From: Hyalangium versicolor
GTDB lineage: Bacteria > Myxococcota > Myxococcia > Myxococcales > Myxococcaceae
Direction: 5' to 3'
Length of the DNA: 64,000 nt
Assembly: GCF_020103695.1 (NCBI RefSeq)
Contig: NZ_JAHXBF010000043.1
Span: 1-64,000, forward strand
Shown: piece after piece, positions 34,632-43,949 of the stretch
How positions within the stretch are numbered: position 1 is the stretch's first letter
Layout of the letters: each line of letters begins with the position of its first letter
Position numbers and translations under genes: made by a program
Notes under the pieces: generated by a model
What the model was told of the DNA's origin: nothing
The model's input: only the letters and a program-made list of their open reading frames with translations
Database searches by the model: none

Positions 34632-35198
34632 TTAGTATCCGTCGTACTCGCGCGTGTTCCTCAGCCGGACCCCCTTGAGATCGAGTTGCTCCAACCGCTC
34701 CTTCAGAGCCTCATTGATAATGATGAGCCGTGGCTTCTCAGCCAGCCTGAAGAGCGCTTGGCCCATCGTCTTCTGCTCATTGATCACGAACGAGCCGATT
34801 TTATAGAGCCCCTCCCCTAGAGGATAGGGCTTCGCATCACTCTTCTCCAAGTCAACGCAAGCGAACGCCCCGAGTATGTTGGCAAGCCAATACTTGTTCA
34901 AATCTTCTTTGCCACTCTCAGACAGCAGGCGGGTTGGGCAGTAGTCGATATTATCGATTCCGAATGCATCCAGTGCTTCCTTGATCCGCTGCGAGAACAG
35001 GGGCAACAAGTAGGTAATCAAGTCCGGACGGAAGGCCCCACTGTCGCTGGTCAACACCAAATCGATCCTGGCAGGAAGACGGCTCAACTTCTTGCCGGCA
35101 AGAAACTCCAGCGGATCGATATTCTTGGGGAGAGGCCCCAACGTGGGGAGGTCAGGCAGGAGTATCTCTTGCTCAAGAATGAAGAACTCGGCCATCAC
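34632..35198 (-). CDS. Imm11-like immunity protein
   Basis: 188 residues, no signal peptide. The C-terminal part (QALFRLAEKPRLIIINEALKERLEQLDLKGVRLRNTREY) has the shape of the DUF1629/Imm11 family, where a final sub-domain ends in L.GvrF. The start overlaps the stop of the nuclease gene (ATGA at 35195-35198), so it is translationally coupled to the toxin it should neutralise. It is the last gene of the type VI effector cassette. Base composition is visibly lower in G+C than the flanks. Confidence 0.72.
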   Translation of the reverse strand: MMAEFFILEQEILLPDLPTLGPLPKNIDPLEFLAGKKLSRLPARIDLVLTSDSGAFRPDLITYLLPLFSQRIKEALDAFGIDNIDYCPTRLLSESGKEDLNKYWLANILGAFACVDLEKSDAKPYPLGEGLYKIGSFVINEQKTMGQALFRLAEKPRLIIINEALKERLEQLDLKGVRLRNTREYDGY

Positions 35199-35914
35199 GG
35201 TCTCTTTGCATATGCATATTTTAACGCCAAATAGGAAACATAGTATGGGGCACTCTTGGTGGGCTGTTCGGCGAAAGCCTTAAGCTTGTCTCTTATTTCG
35301 ACGTTGCTGATATTCTCCATTATCGTTCGGACCTTATCTTTCGGATCATCCTTCTCCTCACAAAGTCCTGCTCTTTCCAGAATTTGGGCTTCATCAATCA
35401 GGCGCTGGATGACCGCCTTGTTATAAGGCTCGTGGGGAATCTCTCCTTCATCTTCAAGCTCATCTATGTACTTCCATTCATGGTGCCCCACATGCCATTG
35501 GCCGCCCGTAGTCTTCATGGCCTTATTCGCAATATCCTCCTGCACATTCGGCGGGAGGTCACCGTAGTTCAACTGCCTCCCATTGTATTGGTACGGATTT
35601 TTGACGGTGGGCAGAGAGATGCCGTTTTTAGGATCATTGATGTTGTAGCCCACGAGCAACGCCATCCTAGCAAACCGCTTGACGACGGCAAAACACTGGA
35701 TTGCTGGGACAATATGATGCCGGGCACGGCCGTACGCGCCAGGGGCACTGCCTGGCAAGTCAGGACAATTCAGGGAACTTGGTCTGCTCACGATTTTCTG
35801 ATCTGGATCGCCCTTTTCCTCCCATGCTAACTCATGCCGAGCCTTGTTGCAGAAAGGGCACGTGTCTGGACTGGACTCCAGCATCTGCGCATTCACGCGT
35901 TCATTCAGTTCCAT
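35195..35914 (-). CDS. AHH-type nuclease effector
   Basis: 239 residues. An N-terminal CPFC zinc-like pair is followed by ARHHIVPAIQC, the A-H-H signature of HNH/endonuclease VII toxins. GYNINDPKNGISLPTV and GQWHVGHHEWKY complete the metal and fold elements. The long C-terminal tail is helical. It lies 7 bp behind a PAAR-like gene and overlaps the immunity gene, so it is the probable lethal cargo of a type VI secretion spike and would degrade nucleic acid in the target cell. Confidence 0.82.
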   Translation of the reverse strand: MELNERVNAQMLESSPDTCPFCNKARHELAWEEKGDPDQKIVSRPSSLNCPDLPGSAPGAYGRARHHIVPAIQCFAVVKRFARMALLVGYNINDPKNGISLPTVKNPYQYNGRQLNYGDLPPNVQEDIANKAMKTTGGQWHVGHHEWKYIDELEDEGEIPHEPYNKAVIQRLIDEAQILERAGLCEEKDDPKDKVRTIMENISNVEIRDKLKAFAEQPTKSAPYYVSYLALKYAYAKRP

Positions 35915-35921
35915 GCTCTCC

Positions 35922-36305
35922 TCAGCCCATGATGTTCTTCTTGTTGTGGAAGAGCGGATCTCCCAGCCTGCATACGTTCTTCCCCTCGAACTTCACGTCA
36001 AAGGAGTACAGCATGAACTCGGCAGGGCCTTTGGTCGAACTGCTCACAACCCCTCCCCCCGCAGTTCCAGCTTCGTCTCCGCTGGTGCTCTTGTACTGCG
36101 CCCCCTTGACCATGGGCATCTTTCCATTAACAGTCACCTTCTTGGGCCCCTTGGATGTGTCCGATGATTGGCCAATGTTTGGATAGGGCAGAGGCACTGG
36201 CCCAGCGGGTGAGGGCGTCTTGCAAACATCTGGGAATACGATGCTCTGTCCACCGCTATCCTCGGTGGCAATTCCTCTTCCATTGGCAAAGACTGTCACT
36301 CCCAT
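35922..36305 (-). CDS. PAAR-like protein (DUF4150)
   Basis: 127 residues, the length of a stand-alone DUF4150 protein. It shows VTVFANGRGIA, FPDVCKTPSPAGPVPLPYPNIG and the glycine-rich turns KKVTVNGKMPMVKGAQYKSTSGDEAG, then ends FEGKNVCRLGDPLFHNKKN. PAAR proteins cap the VgrG spike of type VI secretion systems and carry effectors. Here it is placed directly ahead of the AHH nuclease gene. No VgrG, sheath or baseplate genes are nearby, so it would use a machine encoded elsewhere. Confidence 0.85.
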   Translation of the reverse strand: MGVTVFANGRGIATEDSGGQSIVFPDVCKTPSPAGPVPLPYPNIGQSSDTSKGPKKVTVNGKMPMVKGAQYKSTSGDEAGTAGGGVVSSSTKGPAEFMLYSFDVKFEGKNVCRLGDPLFHNKKNIMG

Positions 36306-36319
36306 GAAACGCTCCTAAC

Positions 36320-37384
36320 CTAAGGTGACATTGCTTCGACTATGACTGCTGCACGCTGTTCCAAATCCGACGAGCACCACACTAGGCAAGGGCCCTCGCG
36401 ATAGCCCCTCTGAAGGCCTACCGCTGCTAGAGTTACCATCATTGGCCCAAGTGCGGTCCCAGGATCGCCTGTGTATTCCACAGGGTGCTCCATCCGGAAT
36501 GACTCCGTGAAAGAGTGAGCGTGGCGTAGGTAAGCCACTCCCCACTCTTTGCTCCAGAAATTTTCGCCGTTGAATCCAGCATAGACGGAGCGTATCTTGT
36601 GTCCCGGCCATCTCTGAAAGAGTTCTCGGAAAGCCTGAGCCAGCCCGTCCCCCCTGTAGGACTTATCGCTATAGCAGTGCCCTTCTTCATGCCCCAATCC
36701 CACCGAAGTGATGCATGCAAGAGGGGTTTGGCCTTGGCGCCGCCCCTCACCCGGTGGGCCTAGCCACAAGAAGGCTGCACCCTCGCCTGGAATGAATCCG
36801 TCGGAGAGTCCTCCGCTGTGCAGCCGCTGCTCCGCATCCAGAGTGGTGAGCAGACGCACGTCCATGTAGGTATCGACCCCGCCCACCAAGGCACCTGGCA
36901 CCTGGCCGGTGGAGAGCAACCGCAGCGCTTGCTCCAAGGCGATGAGCCCCCCAGCACGCCCCTGGAACAGGACTTGGCTGCGGCGCGTCTCGAGCGACAC
37001 GCCTGCTTGGCTCATCAGCAATTCCAGAAAGACTGAGCCTAGCGGCTCGGCTTGGTTCTGCTGAGGCTCCGGCAGGGCCAGAAACATGGGCAGGGGCTTG
37101 GTGCTACCCGCCAAGACTTCTTGGAACGCCCTGGTGGCCAATTGCAAGCAACGCCGGAAGCGCCCTGAAATTCTAGAAGCTCGCCTCGCGACTGCATCAG
37201 CCAACGGAGGCAGGTGCTCGTCCTCCAGGAAACCCGCCCTCACCGGCTCAAACCTGCTGTTGAGTAGGCATGTCAACTTTATGCGTGTGATACCTGCCCG
37301 CATTGCAGCAGCAGCGGTGCGGGCTGTCAACCCGACAGGTGTTACCATGCCAATACCTAGAATCTCCGCCAAGGGCCTCGTCAT
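36320..37384 (-). CDS. Ketosynthase/thiolase-fold protein of T6SS effector cassettes, active site altered
   Basis: 354 residues with the ketosynthase N-terminus (EILGIGMVTPVGLTARTAAAAMRAGI) and ALVGGVDTYMDVRLLTTLDAEQRL. At the nucleophile elbow, where active enzymes read ACASG, it reads GRAGG, so the catalytic cysteine is missing. Such degenerate thiolase-like proteins occur between DUF2169 and PAAR genes in effector cassettes, and a chaperone or loading role is usually assumed. It lies 14 bp upstream of the PAAR-like gene and 4 bp after the DUF2169 gene, all one operon. Confidence 0.72.
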   Translation of the reverse strand: MTRPLAEILGIGMVTPVGLTARTAAAAMRAGITRIKLTCLLNSRFEPVRAGFLEDEHLPPLADAVARRASRISGRFRRCLQLATRAFQEVLAGSTKPLPMFLALPEPQQNQAEPLGSVFLELLMSQAGVSLETRRSQVLFQGRAGGLIALEQALRLLSTGQVPGALVGGVDTYMDVRLLTTLDAEQRLHSGGLSDGFIPGEGAAFLWLGPPGEGRRQGQTPLACITSVGLGHEEGHCYSDKSYRGDGLAQAFRELFQRWPGHKIRSVYAGFNGENFWSKEWGVAYLRHAHSFTESFRMEHPVEYTGDPGTALGPMMVTLAAVGLQRGYREGPCLVWCSSDLEQRAAVIVEAMSP

Positions 37385-37388
37385 CGCC

Positions 37389-38414
37389 TCAGCCTTCCAC
37401 GCCTTTCAGGGCCTTCAGTTCGAAGCGCACTTCTTCCACCTTCAGCACTCGCTTGCCGCACTGCACGGCTCCCCGCCAAGTCAGGCATACTTGGCTCATG
37501 CTCGGTTCCAGCAGCACAGTCTCCAGTCTCATTGGTGGCTGCTCAGGCTGGCCGGCAATTTGTACTGTCACCTTCCACTCGCACTGAGGAAGAGCAAAGC
37601 GCTGCTCCCCCTCCGGAGACACATTGAGCAGTTCCACTAGTTCCCCCCCCTTCAACTCCTCGCGTGAGTGCAACGAGGAAGGGGCGACACAAAAGAACTC
37701 CGGCTTGAAGTCCACGGGCAGATACGGAGCACGCCGGGCCTGCCATTCTTCATCGTAGGTTCCCGAATAGTTCTTGCGCGGTTCCCACGCAGGCGCTATC
37801 GGACCCACCCCCACCGGCGAAGGCATGTCCGAGATGGAGCCAATCAGGTGTTGAGGATCCTCCAAGTTGGGCAGCATCAGGCCTCTCATCCCAGAGCCGG
37901 TGCGCCGTCCCCGAAAGCCCTTACCCACCGGGTTGCGTGGTTCGGCCAGTATCTCTCCCTCCTCAACCTCATGGATTCCCCCGAAAGCGCGCTCCCAGAC
38001 GAGCGGCATGCAGGTGAAGGGCTCTGGGACAGAAATGCCGGGTGATATCCAACCGCCCTTCCATTCTCGGTCACCGAACACCTTGAGTGTCTGCCGGAGC
38101 GAGCCTACCTGCACGGATACGAGGCACGACTCGGCCAAGCGCCCACGAGGCGTCTGGGCCTCTCCTAGCAACAGGACGTCCGTGCCAGGTTTCAACAGGT
38201 GTGCCTCACTGGAGCGCTTCAGACTTGCCTTCCCAGGCTCGCCCCAGTACTCGTCCGCGATGGTCACTTGTTGCTGGTTCTGAGAAACAACAAGAGTCCC
38301 ATTCCGCACATCGAAGGTGGCCTTCACTGTAGCATAAAGAGTGTCTGTCCCGTGCTCATCTGGGAATGCGAAGATCTTTGAAACGAAGGGCGTCTTATTG
38401 CGCATCTGAAGCAT
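37389..38414 (-). CDS. DUF2169 type VI effector adaptor
   Basis: 341 residues of the DUF2169 family. Marks include the N-terminal NKTPFVSKIFAFPDEHGTDTLYATVKATFD and the central PFTCMPLVWERAFGG followed by NPVGKGFRGRR, a very regular stretch of these proteins. DUF2169 proteins act as adaptors that load effectors onto the PAAR/VgrG tip. This is the first gene of the cassette. The upstream gap holds a perfect palindrome at 38531-38546. Confidence 0.85.
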   Translation of the reverse strand: MLQMRNKTPFVSKIFAFPDEHGTDTLYATVKATFDVRNGTLVVSQNQQQVTIADEYWGEPGKASLKRSSEAHLLKPGTDVLLLGEAQTPRGRLAESCLVSVQVGSLRQTLKVFGDREWKGGWISPGISVPEPFTCMPLVWERAFGGIHEVEEGEILAEPRNPVGKGFRGRRTGSGMRGLMLPNLEDPQHLIGSISDMPSPVGVGPIAPAWEPRKNYSGTYDEEWQARRAPYLPVDFKPEFFCVAPSSLHSREELKGGELVELLNVSPEGEQRFALPQCEWKVTVQIAGQPEQPPMRLETVLLEPSMSQVCLTWRGAVQCGKRVLKVEEVRFELKALKGVEG

Positions 38415-38530
38415 GACGGCGCCTCCATTTCTCCATCCATGAGCATGGGTGTCATAGCCAAGCTAGGCCCACCAAGGGGAACCTGCGTTGCTGAGCAAAC
38501 CACCGTAGGCAAGGAGAGGGTGCAAAGCTG

Positions 38531-38546
38531 TACCACTCAAGTGGTA
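38531..38546. promoter_or_regulatory. Perfect palindrome upstream of the T6SS cassette
   Basis: TACCACT-CA-AGTGGTA lies 117 bp upstream of the DUF2169 start, in a 500-bp gap that also precedes the polymerase gene on the other strand. It may be an operator. Apart from this and a possible small ORF, nothing else is recognised in 38415-38913. Confidence 0.4.
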
Positions 38547-38690
38547 TGGCTAGGAACGTGCGACTACGCCTCGCAACTCAGCAAATCTCCGTTCCCTATC
38601 GGGATAAGGACTGAGGAGAAAGCTTCGTCCCCGTACCTGTCATGGGGCGGGCGAGGCGTGAATCAGTCAGGCGGGAAGGGGGTGAACGCC

Positions 38691-38804
38691 ATGCCGAGCG
38701 CCGTGAGGAAGCTGCTGGCCTCGACACTCACCCGAAAGATGATGGCGGCCGTCGTCTTCGCGCTGGCCGAGCATCTTCGGGAGCGGGTGAGGCACGGGCC
38801 GTAG
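38691..38804 (+). CDS. Possible small basic amphipathic protein
   Basis: 37 residues (MPSAVRKLLASTLTRKMMAA then VVFALAEHLRERVRHGP). A purine-rich GGGAAGGGGG lies 8 bp upstream of the ATG. It precedes the polymerase gene by 109 bp on the same strand. The helix would be amphipathic and basic. No family is recognised and coding status is uncertain. Confidence 0.3.
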   Translation: MPSAVRKLLASTLTRKMMAAVVFALAEHLRERVRHGP

Positions 38805-38913
38805 TGCCCGGAGAGGAGGCCTGTTGCGGATGTGACGGGGCTCCTCTCGCCCTTGGAGAAGGTCGCATCGTCGAGGTGCGGCCTCTACAACTCGCCCCAG
38901 GAGGAACTGCACG

Positions 38914-41691
38914 ATGCACAAGGCCATCAGCTTGAGTGCGGAGATGGCGGAGATCAGGAATGCCGTCGAGGGGGCTCGCTTCCTCGCGGATGAACTGGCG
39001 ACAGGCGGCCTGGAGGATCGGAAGCGCGAGCTTCAAGCCCCGCTCACCATCTCGACCATCCTGGTCCTGGTGGAGCTGCGGCTCCATCAGGTCGAGCGCG
39101 TGCTGCGGGGGGAGGAAGACCCGCTGCTGCTGTGGGCGCCTCACAACGACGTGTCCCCCATCCAAGCCGAGGATGAGGAGCACGACCTGGTACTCCGTTC
39201 GTGGAGCGAGCCAGCAGAGGACGAGGAAGCATCAGCCCGGAAGAAGGCATCGCAGTCCCTCGCGCAGGGGTCCAGCACCCTGGCGCCTCCGAAGTCCAGG
39301 CCACGCCAGATCCGGGATGCCCTCATCCTCGGCTTCGACTTGGAGTGGGACGCACACAGCCCAGAGCGCGACCTCCTGTCCGTGCAGCTTGCTGGCCTCC
39401 TGGATGGGACACTTGTATCCGAAGTCCTGGATCCGCCGGGTCCACTCCTCAACGTGGAGAGCTTCACCCGACTGGTGCGCGAGTTCATCGCCCGGCACGG
39501 GCTCAAGGTGCCCGTGCGACGAGGACAGCCTCGCAGGGCGTTTCTCGTGGCGCACTTCGCGGCGGCGGAGATCTCGAAGTTCAAGGATCCGGTGGGCGAC
39601 CTGATCATCCGCACCATCGGCAAGGCCGCCCACGCCACCTCCCGGCCCGTCCATCTCGACGACGGCGAGTGGCAGATCGCGGTGGTGGATCTCTTCGCCT
39701 ACTTTCCCGTGGGCCTGGACAAGGTAGCCCCGCTCGTGGGCCGCGAGAAGCTGACCGTGGATCGCACGGATCTGGGGCGGCTGCGGCAGGAGGATCCAGA
39801 GACGTTTCGTCGCTACGCCGTGGCCGATGCGGAGATCCCACTCGAAGCCTTCGTGCAGTTCCGCGCCCAAGTGCTCCACCGCTGGGGCGTGGACCCGCTG
39901 ATGTACCCGTCGCTGGCCTCGGTGACGGCCGCTGCCTTCCGCTACGGTCCTCTCACCAGCACGCCCGGTCCGGTGGAGTACGAGACGGAGGGCTACCAAC
40001 GGCGGACGGCTCGCGGGCGGTGGATCGCAGGGGAACGAAAGGCCGCCCGATTCGTCGGTGACCGGGCTGTCCGCATTGCAGCCCTGCGGGCCACCCACGG
40101 TGGCCGGGTGGAGGTCTTCACCCGTGGCTTCTACATCTCTCCCCTGGTGGAGCGTGACGTGGTGTCGTTGTACCCCAGCGCCGCACGCCTCCAGCCGCTC
40201 CCGTACGAAAAGACTCATTGGCGCCAGGTGAAGACGCTGGAGGAGATCCGCGACTTGGAGGGCTTCGGGCGCTTCCAGTTCAAGTTCCCCAAGGGCACGC
40301 GCTACCCGGTGCTGCCGGTCAAAGGTGCGTCCCAGTTCTACCCACTCTCCGGCCAGACCGATGCCACCTTCGCGGAGGTGCGCGTGGCCATGGCGCTGGG
40401 AGCTGAGCTGCGGATCCTGGAGGCGTACGGCTTCGTGCCGGGACAGCGCGAGCGCGAGCACGACGTAGGCAAGTACCTGGAGGCCCTCTTCGTGGAGAAG
40501 TCGGCGGCCGAACCAGACAGCCTCCAGTACCGGCTGGCGAAGGACATGATGAACTCCTTCATCGGCAAACTCGCCCAGCACGAACGTGGCGGAGGACTGC
40601 TGGTGCTCGAGACGGAGAGCCGACGAGTGGGGTTACCGCCTGGAGTGGGCGCAGCCATGCGGTACTCCCGCGCGCTGCGGGAGGCCATGCGAGTGCCCAA
40701 GCCCGGACCGCTGTAAGCGCCGGAATGGGCCTGCCTCATCCTTGGCCGAGCCCGCGCCATCATGGCGGAGTTACTCCAGCAGGGGGCGGTGCTCATCTCC
40801 ACGGACGCACTCGTGTGCGCAGCGGACGCTGACTTCAGCGGACCCGCGCTGACGGCGCTCCAGTCCGTAAGCAGCGACTTCCCGATCAAGCACGAGGCCG
40901 ATGCCATCTTCACGTCACGCGCCCGCGTCTACGGCCTGCTCCAGCGGGTGGAGAGCATCCGCCCCGGTGAGCGTGTCCTCGCCCAGGATGCCACCTGGGC
41001 CGTGGTGCGCGTGGCCCGCCACGCCTCCATCGAGTCCAAGCCTGAGTTCGCCGAGACGATCCTCATGTGCCTCCAGTCTGGCAGCGCGGAGGCCGCTCCG
41101 GTGCGCAAGCGCAAGCGCCTCATGAGTGCGGAGGAGACCGTGCGCGTGGGGAAACGCATCAACGACGAGGTGGAGGAGGAGGGACGCACCCTCTTCCGGT
41201 GGGATCACAAGAGGCGGCTGAAAGACCGGGACGTCAATCCCTTCGTGGCCTGGAGCGACACGCAGCCCTACGCCTCCGGTCAGCGCAAGGTCGGGGCAGA
41301 CCGCCAGCGCAAGGTGCGTGCCGGGCAGGCCCGTGAAGAGCTGGCGCCGCTCATCCGCACCGAGGTGGCTCAGATTGTACGCCGCCATCTGAGTGAAGCA
41401 CGGCAAGATTATCATCAGCCCGTGCAGTCAAAGCTGCCCTTGATGACCGTGAAGGAGATAGCCGCCCACTGCGGGGTTACTGAGCAAACGGTGCGGGACT
41501 GGATCAAAGCGGGATACCTGCCAGCGCGCAGGCCAGGAGCAGGCCGCATCTACCGCATCCGCCGCGAGGATCTCGACGCCTTCCTACTCAAGCGCCCGCA
41601 GATACGAGGCGAAGCAGCCCCCGACGTGAGCGAGCAGGTGGAGCGCATCCTTCGCCGCGTGCGGGGGAAGGCAAGAAACGAGGAGGGCTGA
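38914..41691 (+). pseudogene. Family B DNA polymerase fused to excisionase-like HTH, interrupted by one in-frame TAA
   Basis: One frame of 926 codons with a single stop at 40714-40716. Part 1 (600 residues, ATG 38914 with AGGAGG) has the exonuclease motifs GFDLEWD (~140), a HFAAAEISKF-like Exo II (~213) and YAVADAE (~302). It then has polymerase motif A (DVVSLYPS, ~415) and motif B (KDMMNSFIGK, ~545). Beyond the stop, the same frame continues through PEWACLILGRARAIMAELL to a motif C-like LISTDAL, with STD where most enzymes have DTD. A thumb region ending FRWDHKRRLKDRD follows, then a MerR/HTH_17 domain (MTVKEIAAHCGVTEQTVRDW, IYRIRREDLDAF). The integrase gene follows. An ATG at 40762 could restart translation of the second part, but it has no ribosome-binding site. 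Confidence 0.8.
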
Positions 41692-41743
41692 GTGTTCATG
41701 GAGAGGAGGCGCTGCGAGGCGTCCCGTGTGGAGACACATCTGA

Positions 41744-43105
41744 ATGGGAAGCATCTACAAGAGAGGCAACAAGCTCTGGCTCCGGTTCAAGGGACCAGAC
41801 GGCAAGTGGACCCAGAGCCCGAGCGGTTTCGAGAGCGGCCAGGAGAAGCAGGCGCGTGAGGCCCTGCGACAACTCGAAGATCGGATCGCCGCCAACGTGG
41901 AGTTCGGCGAGCCGGAGAAGGGGCCCGTCACGGTGGCGCGATATGCCCAGCGCTGGCTGGAGCAGCGCCAAGGACTCGTGGCGGGCTGGAAGACGGATGA
42001 GTCCCGCCTCCGGCATCACGTCCTTCCCCATCTCGGAGAGATGGCGCTAGAGGACGTGCGGCCCCGGCACCTCGTGGACCTCTTCCGCAAGCTCCGGGTT
42101 CAGGGCACCGTGGCGCCGAAGACCCTCCACAACATCTACGGGGTGCTCAAGGCGCTCTTCCGGGATGCGCACCTTGCGGATCTCGTGACGACATCCCCCT
42201 GTATCCTCACCGAGCACCAGCTCGGCGAGAACGTGGACAAGGACCCTGCCTGGAGGGCCACTGCGGTCTACACACGCGATGAACTGGAGGCGCTCATCGC
42301 GGATCCACGCATTCCACCCGACCGGCAGGTGCTCTATGCCCTTCAAGGCATCGCGGCTCTCCGGCACGGCGAAGCGGCTGGGCTGCGGTGGCAACACTAC
42401 GATTCGAGCACGCCCGTCCTGGGACGGCTCGTGATCGCCACCTCCTACGACAAGGGCCACACCAAGACGAAGCGGACCCGGTACATGCCCGTGCATCCCA
42501 CGCTTGCAGCGATCCTGGCGGAGTGGAAGCTGAAGGGCTGGCCCGAGATAATGGGCCGCACCCCGACGCCCGAGGATCTCGTGGTGCCCATGCCCCGGCC
42601 CACGAACCGGGGACCACGGGTGGAACACGGCCGGATGCGGACGGACCACCACTCCTACAAGCGACTGGTGAAGGACTTGGAGGTGCTGGGCCTGCGGCAC
42701 CGGCGTGGTCATGACCTGCGCCGGACGATGATCTCCCTGGCCCGCACGGATGGTGCCCGGAAGGACATCCTCGAACTCTGCACGCACACGCCGCGCAAGA
42801 GCGGCAGCGCCATCGACCTCTACACCACGTTCCCGTGGGAGGCCCTCTGCGCCGAGGTGGCCAAGCTCAAGGTCCAGCGCCACGAACGCAGCCAGCTCGT
42901 CCGGCTGCCCCTCGCGGCCTCGGCCGAAAAAGAAAACCCCGGCTCGCCTGATGGCGCCCGGGGCCTTGCTACATCCCTTGCTACAGTCTCCCGGAAAGCT
43001 GAGTCCTTTCCGGAAGATACAGTGTGGAGGCGGCGGGAATCGAACCCGCAGCAAGGCGGAAGCAAAACCCCAAGCAGGTCGCGCTGTTACCGGCTAACGC
43101 CTTGA
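41744..43105 (+). CDS. Tyrosine site-specific integrase, island 1
   Basis: 453 residues. An N-terminal arm-binding region (MGSIYKRGNKLWLRFKGPDG) and core-binding domain precede the catalytic domain. The catalytic set is ALRHGEAAGLRW (Arg ~205), HDLRRT (HxxR ~322-325) and the Tyr in DLYTTF near 359. Behind the domain a tail of about 90 residues reads straight through the att core at 43025-43049 (WRRRESNPQQ), so the last 30 residues would change on excision. Two reversed TGTAGCAAGG sites and a CCGGAAA/TTTCCGG hairpin lie inside the 3' coding part. Confidence 0.88.
   Translation: MGSIYKRGNKLWLRFKGPDGKWTQSPSGFESGQEKQAREALRQLEDRIAANVEFGEPEKGPVTVARYAQRWLEQRQGLVAGWKTDESRLRHHVLPHLGEMALEDVRPRHLVDLFRKLRVQGTVAPKTLHNIYGVLKALFRDAHLADLVTTSPCILTEHQLGENVDKDPAWRATAVYTRDELEALIADPRIPPDRQVLYALQGIAALRHGEAAGLRWQHYDSSTPVLGRLVIATSYDKGHTKTKRTRYMPVHPTLAAILAEWKLKGWPEIMGRTPTPEDLVVPMPRPTNRGPRVEHGRMRTDHHSYKRLVKDLEVLGLRHRRGHDLRRTMISLARTDGARKDILELCTHTPRKSGSAIDLYTTFPWEALCAEVAKLKVQRHERSQLVRLPLAASAEKENPGSPDGARGLATSLATVSRKAESFPEDTVWRRRESNPQQGGSKTPSRSRCYRLTP
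42990..43012 (+). terminator. Hairpin inside the 3' end of the island 1 integrase
   Basis: CCGGAAA-gctgagtcc-TTTCCGG gives a 7-bp stem just before the att core. It has no clear T-run and lies within the open frame, so it may be an integrase binding structure instead of a terminator. Confidence 0.3.
43025..43049. repeat. Island junction att core, copy 2
   Basis: The 25-bp core TGGAGGCGGCGGGAATCGAA-CCCGC, shared with 34309-34333 and 60351-60375. It lies inside the end of the island 1 integrase gene. From 43106 to 43949 (844 bp) I see no convincing gene; the stretch begins with tandem GTCCCGTCTC units (43130-43160) and is otherwise GC-rich with only shadow frames. Confidence 0.7.
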
Positions 43106-43949
43106 TCTCGCACAGGATCGTTCCCCCGCTCCGTCCCGTCTCGTCCCGTCTCGTCCCGTTCAATTCCCCGCTGGAGGGTCACACTGAGGGCACATACGAC
43201 CCCACAGGGGCAATCCGCTTACGAGCAAGCGGCTTGCGTTCCCCGGTCTCCCAGGGCTCACGAGAAGCCTGTGGGACGAGGACGGTAACATGTGCCCTGG
43301 CGAGGTAGAGCTGGGGAGGGGCAGGCGGAGAAGCGGGAGTGAGCGTACCGGCGGAGGCAGCCAGAGGGACCAGTGCTGTACGAGGCGGTGAGGGACCACG
43401 TTGCCACACTGCTGGCGGAGGCAGGCGAGTTGGGACGCGGCCTGTCCCGGTCAGCGGCCCTCCTCGGCCCCTGCGCTCCTATCTGCCACAAATCAACAGC
43501 CTTTCCATTCTGCCTATGCTCTGGAGGACTACAGCATGCTCTCCGGGCACTAGGTACGGCGCTACTCGAACCGAGCCCACCCGGACTAACCAGCCGCCAC
43601 AGCCGCTGTTGGCGCTTGCGCTCGGGCCAGGGACAGCGCACCACAGGGCGGGGCCTCTTGAGTCGCGCGCTCAGCGCGGCCAGGGTGCGTCCCATCTCCA
43701 TGTAGGGTCGCGCTGGACGGCCGACGCCACCGCGGAGGTGGCACACAACATTTGGTGAGGCTGGAATGGCTGCTGCAGCGCCACCCGCACCTCTCGCTGG
43801 GCGTGGAGGTGTTCTACTGGGCTAGGTGGACGTGGACGGGCGAGACGGTTGACGGCTGTCAAGGGCTCCTAATAGCCTACATTCTGTTGTTGCCGCTTGC
43901 GCCACCTTCCGATGGACGGGGGGACGGGCGCGACGCATGAGGGGGACAA

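Noticed and set aside
43752..43940. 62-residue ORF in the gap after the island 1 integrase
   Set aside because: No family pattern and no ribosome-binding site distinguishing it from chance frames in GC-rich DNA.
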